Origin: Clavibacter michiganensis
GTDB taxonomy: Bacteria; Actinomycetota; Actinomycetes; Actinomycetales; Microbacteriaceae
DNA: 64,000 nt
Direction of reading: 5' to 3'
NCBI RefSeq assembly: GCF_016907085.1
Contig: NZ_JAFBBJ010000001.1
Location: forward strand, 744,001 to 808,000
Shown here: positions 36,789-44,667 of the stretch, piece after piece
Layout of the letters: the number at the start of each line of letters is the position of its first letter
Position numbering within the stretch: position 1 is the stretch's first letter
Position numbers and translations under genes: made by a program
Notes under the pieces: generated by a model
The model's input: only the letters and a program-made list of their open reading frames with translations
Told to the model about the DNA's origin: nothing
Databases searched by the model: none

Positions 36789-37805
36789 ATGACCGTCGTC
36801 GACAGCGCCGTGTACGTCCAGGGGGTCCGCACCGCGGACCCGGAGAGCCTCGACGAGACGTTCGAGGTGATGCGGGAGCGCCAGGGCCTCGCGTGGATCG
36901 GCCTGTACCGGCCGGACCCGGCGGAGCTGCACCGCGTCGCCCACGAGTTCGGCCTGCACCCGCTCGCCGTCGAGGACGCGCTCAGCGGCCACCAGCGATC
37001 GAAGATGGAGCGCTACGGCGACACCTGGTTCGTGGTGCTGCGTCCCGCGCGCTACCTCGACGCCGACGAGCGCGTGGAGTTCGGCGAGCTGCACGTCTTC
37101 GTCGGGCCCGACTTCGTGGTCACCATCCGCCACGCGGAGTCGCCCGACCTCGCCGCCGTCCGCCACCGTCTCGAGGAGGACCGCGAGCTCCTCGCGCTCG
37201 GCCCGCGCGCCGTCCTCTACGCGATCCTCGACCAGGTCGTCGACGAGTACGGCCCCGTCGCCGCGGGCCTCGAGGACGACGTTGACGAGATCGAGGACCA
37301 GATCTTCGGCGCCGACCCCGACGTCTCCCGCCGCATCTACGCGCTGATGCGCGAGGTCACGGCCTTCCAGCGGGCCACGGCTCCCCTCGGCGCGATGCTC
37401 GACGACCTGCGGCAGCGCGCCGAGGAGCACGAGGTGGACCTCGAGCTCCGCCGCGGCTTCCGCGACGTCCACGACCACGTCATCCGGGTCGCCGAGCGCG
37501 CGGACGCCTTCCGGACGCTGCTGCAGAACGCGCTCACGGTGCACACGACGCTCGTCGGCCAGCGCCAGAACGACGAGATGAAGAAGCTCACCGAGACGAG
37601 CCTCGCCCAGAACGACCAGGTCAAGCGCATCTCCTCGTGGGCCGCGATCCTGTTCGCGCCCACGCTCGTCGGCACGATCTACGGCATGAACTTCGTCAAC
37701 ATGCCGGAGCTCCAATGGACCTACGGCTACCCGCTCGCGCTCGGCCTCATGGTCGTGATGGGCGTCATCCTCTACGCGGCCTTCCGGAAGCGCGGCTGGA
37801 TCTGA
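36789..37805 (+). CDS. corA: CorA family magnesium/cobalt transporter
   Basis: 338-residue divalent-cation channel. A large cytoplasmic alpha/beta domain with a long stalk helix is followed by two C-terminal membrane helices. The selectivity motif GMN is intact in YGMNF at the end of the first helix, and the last residues KRGWI are basic. I chose ATG 36789, preceded by GAGAGCGAGA; the longer in-frame start at 36624 lies in the tRNA 3' region. It is transcribed alone. Confidence 0.95.
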   Translation: MTVVDSAVYVQGVRTADPESLDETFEVMRERQGLAWIGLYRPDPAELHRVAHEFGLHPLAVEDALSGHQRSKMERYGDTWFVVLRPARYLDADERVEFGELHVFVGPDFVVTIRHAESPDLAAVRHRLEEDRELLALGPRAVLYAILDQVVDEYGPVAAGLEDDVDEIEDQIFGADPDVSRRIYALMREVTAFQRATAPLGAMLDDLRQRAEEHEVDLELRRGFRDVHDHVIRVAERADAFRTLLQNALTVHTTLVGQRQNDEMKKLTETSLAQNDQVKRISSWAAILFAPTLVGTIYGMNFVNMPELQWTYGYPLALGLMVVMGVILYAAFRKRGWI

Positions 37806-37849
37806 TCGGCGGGCGAGTCGGGCGTCCGGCGCGGCGCTAGGGTGACGGG

Positions 37850-38815
37850 ATGCGCGTCGTCGTCATCGGAGCCACCGGCCACATCGGGACCTTCCTCGTC
37901 CCCCGACTCGTCGAATCCGGGCACGACGTCGTGGCGGTCAGCCGCGGCACGCGCGAGCCGTACCGCGAGTCGCCCCTGTGGGATCGCGTCGAGCGCGTGC
38001 GCGTCGACCGCGACGCCGAGGACGCGGCCGGCACCTTCGCCGACCGGATCGCCGCCCTGGCCCCCGAGGTCGTCGTCGACCTGGTCTGCTTCACGCCCGA
38101 GTCGGCGCGCCACCTCGTCGAGGGACTCCGCGGGCGCGTGCGGCACCTCGTCCACATCGGCAGCATCTGGACCCACGGCCTCAGCACGTCCCTGCCGCTG
38201 CGCGAGGACGACCCGAAGGAGCCGTTCGGCGAGTACGGCGTCCAGAAGGCCGAGATCGAGCGCTACCTCATCGCCGAGTCCCGGTCGGGCGGCGTGCCCT
38301 GCACGGTGGTGCACCCGGGTCACATCAGCGGCGGCGGCTGGCCCGTGATCACCCCCCTCGGCAACCTCGACCCCGCCGTGTGGACAGCGCTCGCCACCGG
38401 CGACCCCCTCGCCGTGCCGGGATCCGGCAGCGAGACGATGCACCACGTGCACGCCGACGACGTCGCGCAGGTCGTGCAGCTCGCCATCGCCAACCGCGAG
38501 ACGAGCGTCGGCGAGAGCTTCCACGCCGTGTCCGAGCGCGCGCTGTCCGTGCGCGGGTTCGCCCGGGCGGCCGCCGCGTGGTTCGGCCGCGAGCCCGAGC
38601 TGGAGCACCTCGACTGGGACGGGTTCCGCGCCCGGACCGAGCCGGATCACGCCGACGCCAGCTGGCAGCACCTCAGCCGCAGCCACGTCGCGAGCATCGA
38701 CAAGGCCCGCGACGTCCTCGGCTACGCGCCGCGGTTCACGAGCGAGGAGGCCGCGCGCGAGGCGGTCGAGTGGATGGTGCGCGCGGGCGAGCTGGACGTG
38801 CCGCTCCCCCGCTGA
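37850..38815 (+). CDS. NAD-dependent epimerase/dehydratase family protein
   Basis: 321-residue extended SDR with the N-terminal nucleotide loop VVVIGATGHIGTFLVPRL. The internal IGSIWTHGL and EYGVQKAEIERY (Y-x3-K) match the active site, and LDWDGFRARTEPDHADASWQHL follows in the substrate domain. Substrate unknown; these are often sugar-nucleotide or mRNA-binding-type epimerases. No ribosome-binding site is seen, but TAGGGT (37838-37843) lies 6 nt before the ATG, so the mRNA is likely leaderless. Confidence 0.88.
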   Translation: MRVVVIGATGHIGTFLVPRLVESGHDVVAVSRGTREPYRESPLWDRVERVRVDRDAEDAAGTFADRIAALAPEVVVDLVCFTPESARHLVEGLRGRVRHLVHIGSIWTHGLSTSLPLREDDPKEPFGEYGVQKAEIERYLIAESRSGGVPCTVVHPGHISGGGWPVITPLGNLDPAVWTALATGDPLAVPGSGSETMHHVHADDVAQVVQLAIANRETSVGESFHAVSERALSVRGFARAAAAWFGREPELEHLDWDGFRARTEPDHADASWQHLSRSHVASIDKARDVLGYAPRFTSEEAAREAVEWMVRAGELDVPLPR

Positions 38816-38830
38816 GCCCGGACACTTCCC

Positions 38831-38852
38831 CGGTCGCGGTCGCGGTCGCGGT
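38831..38852. repeat. Short tandem hexamer repeat (GGTCGC)
   Basis: About 3.5 copies of GGTCGC in the 38-bp gap between two converging genes. It has no coding role and may vary between strains. Confidence 0.6.
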
Positions 38853-38853
38853 C

Positions 38854-40194
38854 TCAGACGAAGCGCGCGTCGAGCACCAGGCGGGTGCGGACCGCGAGCA
38901 GGCGCTCCGGATCCATCGCGTGGAGGCCCGGCAGCCCGGCGGCGACGTGGTCGGCCAGGAGCGTGCGGGCGACCGCGTAGGCCGGGAGCGCGTGCGGGTC
39001 GTCGGCCGCGTGCAGGACGACGGGCGCGGCGCCGAGGACCCCGGACGGCAGCGAGAGCACGAGGCCGACGACGGGCACCTCCATCTCGCGGGCGAGCGCG
39101 CGGGCGCGGGAGTCCAGGCTCCGCAGCGCGGCCTCGCGCGCGGACGGATCCGTGGCGGCGGCGGATCCCGCGGGCACCGACTCGACCGCGACGAGGCCCT
39201 GCGGCCCGAGCACGAGATGGTCGATCGCGTCGCCCGAGCGCGGCACGGCGACGCCGTTCCAGAACGCGTACGACGGGCCGAGCTCCATCAGCTCGCGCGC
39301 GGTCTCCTCCTGGGCGACGGCCGCCCGCAGAGCCGCCGACGCGGCCTCGGGCACCTCGGCGACGAGGTCGGGTGCGTAGGCGTCGGCCTCGAATCGCCGG
39401 CGCAGCCCCTCGAGGCGGGCGAGGCGCGCGCTGTACGCGGCCATGAGGTCCGGATAGGCGCGGAGGGCCCGTTCGTGCGCGATGGCCTCCTCCTGCATCC
39501 GCTCCGCCGCCCGGCGACGCGGCTCCTCCGCACGGTGCCAGGCGCGCCCGATCGGACCCGCGGCGGCGAGACCCGCGGCGGCGCCCACGACGAGGCCGAT
39601 GACGGCGGCCAGGGCCCCGAGCCCCGAGACGAGCAGGACGAGGGCGAGCAGGACGCCGAGCACGGGCGGCGCGATCGCGCGTGCACGCCGGACGTAGGGC
39701 TCCGGCCGGTCGGACAGCGCGGTGCCGCCGCGCGGCGGGACCGGGGCCGCGGGCACGGAGGGTTCCGCGGGATCCGCCAGCCACTCGCGCACGAGGGACA
39801 GGTAGCGGAGCCGGGCGAACCCGCCCGGGTGGCCGAAGCTGCGGGTGCGCGCGGTCGGACGCTCGCGCGGGGCGCCGGGGCGACCGCGCCGGGACGCCGG
39901 GTCCCATGCGTCGCCCGCCGAGGCGGAGCCCGGGGAGGCGGGGTGGGCGCGGCCGACGGGCTCCTCGGGTGCCGGCGCGTCGCGCAGCGTGCGCTCGTAG
40001 CGGGCACGGCTCTCGGGATCGCCCACGGCCTCGAACGCGTCGCGCACGGCCTGGAACGCGTCGGCGCTGCCGCCCATGTCCGGGTGGGCGTCCCGCACGC
40101 GGCGGCGGTAGGCCCGGCGGATCTCGTCCTGCGACGCGGACGGCTCGACGCCGAGCACGGCGTACGCGTCGGCGTCGCGCGACGGGACGGGCAT
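38854..40194 (-). CDS. J-domain membrane protein with degenerate NERD-like C-terminus
   Basis: 446-residue protein of unusual layout. An N-terminal J-domain (about 9-65) has an intact HPD at 37-39 (RDAHPDMGG), so it should stimulate an Hsp70 partner. A disordered Pro/Arg/Ala linker follows, then two hydrophobic segments (about 175-215) and an Arg/Glu-rich coiled region (220-305). The C-terminal DHLVLGPQGLVAVESV resembles the core of nuclease-related (NERD) domains, but the Lys after the acidic residue is missing (ESV at 338-340), so nuclease activity is doubtful. The ATG at 40194 has GAGGAG upstream. I know no named family with this combination. Confidence 0.75.
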   Translation of the reverse strand: MPVPSRDADAYAVLGVEPSASQDEIRRAYRRRVRDAHPDMGGSADAFQAVRDAFEAVGDPESRARYERTLRDAPAPEEPVGRAHPASPGSASAGDAWDPASRRGRPGAPRERPTARTRSFGHPGGFARLRYLSLVREWLADPAEPSVPAAPVPPRGGTALSDRPEPYVRRARAIAPPVLGVLLALVLLVSGLGALAAVIGLVVGAAAGLAAAGPIGRAWHRAEEPRRRAAERMQEEAIAHERALRAYPDLMAAYSARLARLEGLRRRFEADAYAPDLVAEVPEAASAALRAAVAQEETARELMELGPSYAFWNGVAVPRSGDAIDHLVLGPQGLVAVESVPAGSAAATDPSAREAALRSLDSRARALAREMEVPVVGLVLSLPSGVLGAAPVVLHAADDPHALPAYAVARTLLADHVAAGLPGLHAMDPERLLAVRTRLVLDARFV

Positions 40195-40444
40195 CGATTG
40201 CTCCTCGCGGGAACCGGTCGGGCGGCTCCCAGGATCACGAGCGTAGGCGAGCCCGCCTGGACGACGCCCGAGCGCGGGTCGGCCCAGGCCGGTACAGCAC
40301 GACAGCGCGCGCGCTCGCCCGCGCGACGCGCGTGATACCACCGGAGGGCGGCCGGGGGCGAACTTCGCGCATCCATGTCGCCTGCGTAGGGTGGGCCACC
40401 GCCGATGCCCCTCCCGGTGACCGACACATCCTGAGGAGACCGAC

Positions 40445-41086
40445 ATGTGGGACTTCCTGTCCTCCCGCGCCGACCAGATCGCGTTCTCCGCGTGGCAGCA
40501 CCTCAGCCTCGTGGTGCAGTGCCTCGTCCTCGCGACCGTCATCGCCGTGGGGATCGCGGCGCTCGTGTACCGCAGCCGACCGCTCAGCTCGCTGGCCAAC
40601 AGCGTCTCGGCGATCGGGCTGACGCTCCCCGCCTTCGCGCTCGTGGGGCTGCTCATCGCGCCGCTCGGGTTCGGCGTCGCGCCGGCCGTCGCGGTCGTCA
40701 CGTTCTTCGCCGTGCTGCCGATCCTCCGGAACGCGGTGGTCGGCCTCACCGGCATCGACCCCGCGATCGTGGAGTCCGCGCGCGGGATCGGCATGGGCCG
40801 CGTCCGCACGCTGCTGCGCGTCGAGCTCCCGCTCGCGTGGCCCGTGATCCTCGGCGGCATCCGCGTGTCGGCGCAGATGGTCATGGGCATCGCGGCGGTC
40901 GCCGCCTACGTGCTCGGCCCCGGGCTCGGCGGCTTCATCTTCTCCGGGCTCTCCCGCCTCGGCGGCGCGAACGCGACCGAGTCCGTCCTCACCGGCGTCA
41001 TCGGCGTCGTCCTGCTCGCCCTCCTGCTCGACCTCGTCCTCGTCGGCATCGGCCGGCTCACCACCCCGAGAGGCATCCGTGTCTGA
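40445..41086 (+). CDS. Osmoprotectant ABC transporter permease (first subunit)
   Basis: 213-residue inner-membrane permease of the OpuC/ProW type (BPD transport fold) with about five helices. ARGIGMGRVRTLLRVELPLAWPVILGG carries the EAA loop that docks with the ATPase. GAGGAG is 7 nt before the ATG. It is the first of four overlapping genes making a glycine betaine, choline or carnitine importer. The 250-bp gap upstream should hold an osmotically controlled promoter, but no clear element is visible. Confidence 0.92.
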   Translation: MWDFLSSRADQIAFSAWQHLSLVVQCLVLATVIAVGIAALVYRSRPLSSLANSVSAIGLTLPAFALVGLLIAPLGFGVAPAVAVVTFFAVLPILRNAVVGLTGIDPAIVESARGIGMGRVRTLLRVELPLAWPVILGGIRVSAQMVMGIAAVAAYVLGPGLGGFIFSGLSRLGGANATESVLTGVIGVVLLALLLDLVLVGIGRLTTPRGIRV

Positions 41087-42359
41087 GACCACCACCACCC
41101 CCGAGATCAGCGGCCGCTCGATCCTGCTCGACGGAGTCACCAAGCGGTACCCGGGACAGGCGAAGCCCGCCGTCGACGGCATCACGCTGGAGATCCCGGC
41201 CGGCAAGATCGTCATGCTCGTCGGCCCCTCCGGCTGCGGCAAGACCACGACGCTGAAGATGATCAACCGGCTCATCGAGCCCACCGAGGGCCGCGTCGTC
41301 CTCGGCGACGAGGACGTGACGGGCATCGACGGCGACGAGCTGCGGCGACGCATCGGCTACGTGATCCAGGCCGGCGGCCTCTTCCCGCACATGACCGTGG
41401 CCGCGAACATCGCCGTGGTGCCGAAGATGCTCGGCTGGGACGCCGCCCGCATCCGCGCCCGCGTGGACGAGCTCCTCGAGCTGGTCTCGCTCGACCCCGA
41501 GCAGTACCGCGACCGCTACCCGAAGGAGCTCTCCGGCGGCCAGCAGCAGCGCGTCGGCGTCGCCCGGGCGCTCGCCGCCGACCCGCCCGTGCTCCTCATG
41601 GACGAGCCGTTCGGCGCCGTGGACCCGATCACGCGGCAGCGCCTGCAGGACGAGCTGATCCGCATCCAGGCCGAGCTGCAGAAGACCATCGTCATCGTCA
41701 CGCACGACTTCGACGAGGCCGTGAAGCTCGGCGACTGGATCGTCGTCTTCGCCGAGGGCGCCCGCATCGTGCAGTACGACACTCCGGAGCGGATCCTCGC
41801 CGAGCCCGCCGACGCGTTCGTCGAGGAGTTCATCGGCTCGGGCGCCGGCCTCAAGCAGCTCACGCTGCGCCGCGTCGACGAGGTGCCGCTCGCGGACGCC
41901 GTCGTCGCGCACCCGGGCGACGCCGCGCGCGACGTGCTCGCCCGCATGGACGAGGTCGGCCACGGGCACGCGGTGGTCGTCGACGCCCGCCAGCGCCCGC
42001 TCCAGTGGCCGTCCCGCCGCCAGCTCGGCCGGCTCGACGTGATCGGCGCCGTGCCGGAGCCGCGCCTGCCGGTGATCGGCTCCCGCGCGACCCTCAACGA
42101 CGCGCTCGACACCATGCTCGTCTCCAGCGCGGGCGCCGCGCTCGTCACGGGTCGCGGCGGGGCTTTCCTCGGCGTGATCGACGTCGAGACGGTCATGGAC
42201 GCCATCACGAGCGTCCGGGCCCAGGCGGCCGGCGGCGTCGAGGGCGCGCCCGTCGGCACGAACACCGGCACGATCGGCACCGTGGGCGCCGACGCCGCGC
42301 GAGCCGAGCAGGCGGCGGCCGACGCGTCGCCCGCCGCGCACGACGGGCAGGACGGATGA
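41079..42359 (+). CDS. Osmoprotectant ABC transporter ATP-binding protein with CBS region
   Basis: 426-residue ATPase of the OpuCA/ProV branch. Walker A is GPSGCGKT, signature LSGGQQQR, and Walker B VLLMDEPFGAVD, with the switch His in IVTHDFDEAV. Its C-terminal region (about 270-390) has CBS-like motifs (VVVDARQRP ... GAFLGVIDVETVMDA), which in OpuA senses ionic strength. It ends in an Ala-rich low-complexity tail. The GTG at 41079 lies 8 bp inside the previous gene. Confidence 0.94.
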   Translation: MSETTTTPEISGRSILLDGVTKRYPGQAKPAVDGITLEIPAGKIVMLVGPSGCGKTTTLKMINRLIEPTEGRVVLGDEDVTGIDGDELRRRIGYVIQAGGLFPHMTVAANIAVVPKMLGWDAARIRARVDELLELVSLDPEQYRDRYPKELSGGQQQRVGVARALAADPPVLLMDEPFGAVDPITRQRLQDELIRIQAELQKTIVIVTHDFDEAVKLGDWIVVFAEGARIVQYDTPERILAEPADAFVEEFIGSGAGLKQLTLRRVDEVPLADAVVAHPGDAARDVLARMDEVGHGHAVVVDARQRPLQWPSRRQLGRLDVIGAVPEPRLPVIGSRATLNDALDTMLVSSAGAALVTGRGGAFLGVIDVETVMDAITSVRAQAAGGVEGAPVGTNTGTIGTVGADAARAEQAAADASPAAHDGQDG

Positions 42360-43123
42360 GCGCCGTGACCGACGCGCGCACCGACGCCGTCGGCGGCGCG
42401 CAGGGCTGGCGCGGCCTCATCGCGCAGCCGGTCGCGATCGCGGCGGTGCTGGGGGCGTACCTCGTCTGGCTCGCGGTGGCGCCGCTCACCGCCGCGGAGC
42501 GCACCACGCTCGACCCCGCGGCGCTGGGGAAGTCCACGCTCGAGCACCTGGTGCTCACCTTCTCGGCCGCGGCGATCGTGCTCGTCATCGCGGTCCCGCT
42601 CGGGGTGCTGCTCACCCGCGGGCGGTTCCGCGGCTACTCCGCACCCGTGCTCGCGGTCGCGAACTTCGGCCAGGCGGCACCCGCGATCGGGCTCGTCGTG
42701 CTGCTGAGCATGGTGATGACGGGAAGCGGGTTCACCGCCAGCCTCGTGGCCCTCGTGCTCTACGCGGCGCTCCCCGTGCTGCGGAACACCATGATCGGGA
42801 TCCGCGGCGTCGACGAGCGCCTCGTCGAGGCCGGCCGTGGCATGGGGATGAGCCGCACGTCCGTGCTCTTCCGCATCGAGCTGCCGCTCGCCGTGCCGGT
42901 GATGCTCGCGGGGATCCGGACCGCGCTCGTGCTCCTCGTCGGGACGGCGGCGCTCGCCGCGTTCGTCAACGGCGGCGGGCTCGGCGTGCTCATCACCACC
43001 GGCGTCAGCCTCTACCTCTACCCCGTGCTGATCTCGGGTGCCCTGCTCATCTCGCTCCTCGCGCTCGCCATCGACTGGCTCGGCCGCGTCGTCGAGCACG
43101 TCGCCCGCCCGAAGGGACTCTGA
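42356..43123 (+). CDS. Osmoprotectant ABC transporter permease (second subunit)
   Basis: 255-residue permease partner of the first subunit. The EAA loop is EAGRGMGMSRTSVLFRIELPLAVPVMLAG. It has about six helices and a longer N-terminus than the first permease. The ATG at 42356 overlaps the ATPase stop (ATGA). Two distinct permeases in one operon match the OpuB/OpuC layout of Gram-positive bacteria. Confidence 0.92.
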   Translation: MSAVTDARTDAVGGAQGWRGLIAQPVAIAAVLGAYLVWLAVAPLTAAERTTLDPAALGKSTLEHLVLTFSAAAIVLVIAVPLGVLLTRGRFRGYSAPVLAVANFGQAAPAIGLVVLLSMVMTGSGFTASLVALVLYAALPVLRNTMIGIRGVDERLVEAGRGMGMSRTSVLFRIELPLAVPVMLAGIRTALVLLVGTAALAAFVNGGGLGVLITTGVSLYLYPVLISGALLISLLALAIDWLGRVVEHVARPKGL

Positions 43124-43125
43124 CC

Positions 43126-44133
43126 GTGACGACCCTCCCCCGCTCCGCGCGCCTGCGTCGCGCGCTCGGCGTGCCCGCGCTCGTGGCCGCGGCCCTCGCG
43201 ACGCTCACCGGCTGCGGACTGCAGCCCGCGACGGCCTACGTCCCGGACACCGCGCCCGGCTCCATCCAGCCGCTCGACCTGCCGGCCGGCGCGCACCTCA
43301 CGGTCACGTCGAAGAACTTCACCGAGCAGCTGATCCTCGGCAAGATCGCCGTCATCGCGGCGAAGGCGGCCGGGTTCGACGTCACCGACCAGACGAACGT
43401 CCCCGGCAGCGTGCCCGCCCGCGAGCTCATGACGAGCCACGGCGCCGACATGACGTGGGAGTACACGGGCACCGCGTGGCTCAGCTACCTGGGCGAGGCG
43501 AAGGGCATCCCGGACCAGCGCGCGCAGTACGAGGCCGTGCGCGACGCCGACGCGGCCAACGGGCTCACCTGGCTGACACCGGCACCGCTCAACAACACGT
43601 ACGCGCTCGCCATCCGCAGCGAGGAGGCCGACGAGCTCGGCATCACGAAGCTGTCCGAGATCAAGGACCTGCCTGTGGACCAGCGCACGTTCTGCGTGGA
43701 GGCGGAGTTCAACTCGCGCTCCGACGGCCTGTCGCCGCTGCTGGAGACCTACGGCATCCCGCGCGGATCCGCGGACGGCGTGCCCGACGGCAACGTGTCG
43801 ATCTTCGACACGGGCGCGGTCTACACGGCGACGGACCGCGGCACGTGCCAGTTCGGCGAGGTGTTCACGACCGACGGCCGGATCGACAAGCTCGGCCTCA
43901 CGATCCTCCAGGACGACCTCGGCTTCTTCCCGGCCTACAACGTCGCGCCGGTCCTCGACTCGGCGACCCTCGCCGAGTACCCGGGGCTCCAGGACGTCTT
44001 CGACCGGATCTCCCCCGTCATCACGGACGACGCCCTCCGCGAGATGAACCTCCGCGTCGACGACCAGGGCGAGGAGCCCGCGGACGTCGCCTACGACTTC
44101 ATGGTGGACCACGGGTTCGTCACGGCGCCCTGA
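43126..44133 (+). CDS. Osmoprotectant ABC transporter substrate-binding lipoprotein
   Basis: 335-residue OpuAC/ProX-like binding protein. A lipobox LTGCGLQPA at the end of a short signal peptide anchors it to the membrane. TSKNFTEQLILGKI at the mature N-terminus is the hallmark of the quaternary-amine-binding family. It starts at GTG 43126, 2 bp after the permease stop. Its last 14 bp overlap the 3' end of the convergent HIT gene. Confidence 0.94.
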   Translation: MTTLPRSARLRRALGVPALVAAALATLTGCGLQPATAYVPDTAPGSIQPLDLPAGAHLTVTSKNFTEQLILGKIAVIAAKAAGFDVTDQTNVPGSVPARELMTSHGADMTWEYTGTAWLSYLGEAKGIPDQRAQYEAVRDADAANGLTWLTPAPLNNTYALAIRSEEADELGITKLSEIKDLPVDQRTFCVEAEFNSRSDGLSPLLETYGIPRGSADGVPDGNVSIFDTGAVYTATDRGTCQFGEVFTTDGRIDKLGLTILQDDLGFFPAYNVAPVLDSATLAEYPGLQDVFDRISPVITDDALREMNLRVDDQGEEPADVAYDFMVDHGFVTAP

Positions 44134-44614
44134 CCTCGACCGCGTCGTCCCGGGCGAGTTCCCGGAGCTCGTCGCGGATCCGCACGCGCAGCTCGTCGTG
44201 CGCGTCGCCGAGCGCGGTCGCGGGGTCGTGCCACCGCTCGGCGGGGTGCAGCCAGACGGGGCGCGCGACGAGCCCCGGCGGCTCCCACGCGTACCGCGGC
44301 CAGACGTGCGCGTGGACGAAGGCGTCGGCGTTGCCCAGCACCTCGATGTTCACGCGCCGGGACCCCGGGACGAGGTCGCGGCAGACCCGCTCGACGGCGG
44401 TGGCGAGGAGGTCGGCGTCGGCCAGGAAGCGCACCCGCTCGATGCGCGGCATCTCCGCGAGCGCCGTGGCGGCCGGGTCCGTGCCGAGCAGCACGCAGTA
44501 GCCCGGGAGGAACTGCACGTCGCCGATGACGGCGTACCCCGCCACCAGCTCGGCGAGGACGGTGGGGTTCTCTCCTCTTCGAGCCGACCCGATCCGGCCC
44601 TCGCGCCAGTCCAT
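44120..44614 (-). CDS. HIT-like family protein
   Basis: 164-residue protein with the HIT triad in FVHAHVWPRY (H-x-H-x-W rather than the full H-x-H-x-H), so it belongs to the HIT-like (diadenosine-tetraphosphate hydrolase-type) group with a modified third position. The N-terminal DWREGRIGSARRGENPTVLAEL and YCVLLGTDPAATALAEM are typical for the actinobacterial version. The ATG at 44614 has TACGGT 7 nt upstream (44622-44627) and no ribosome-binding site. It overlaps the convergent transporter gene by 14 bp. Confidence 0.82.
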   Translation of the reverse strand: MDWREGRIGSARRGENPTVLAELVAGYAVIGDVQFLPGYCVLLGTDPAATALAEMPRIERVRFLADADLLATAVERVCRDLVPGSRRVNIEVLGNADAFVHAHVWPRYAWEPPGLVARPVWLHPAERWHDPATALGDAHDELRVRIRDELRELARDDAVEVRAP

Positions 44615-44667
44615 GCGCGACACCGTAGCCGAGGCGGCCGTCGGCCGAGGTGGACGGCCCGAGCGCG

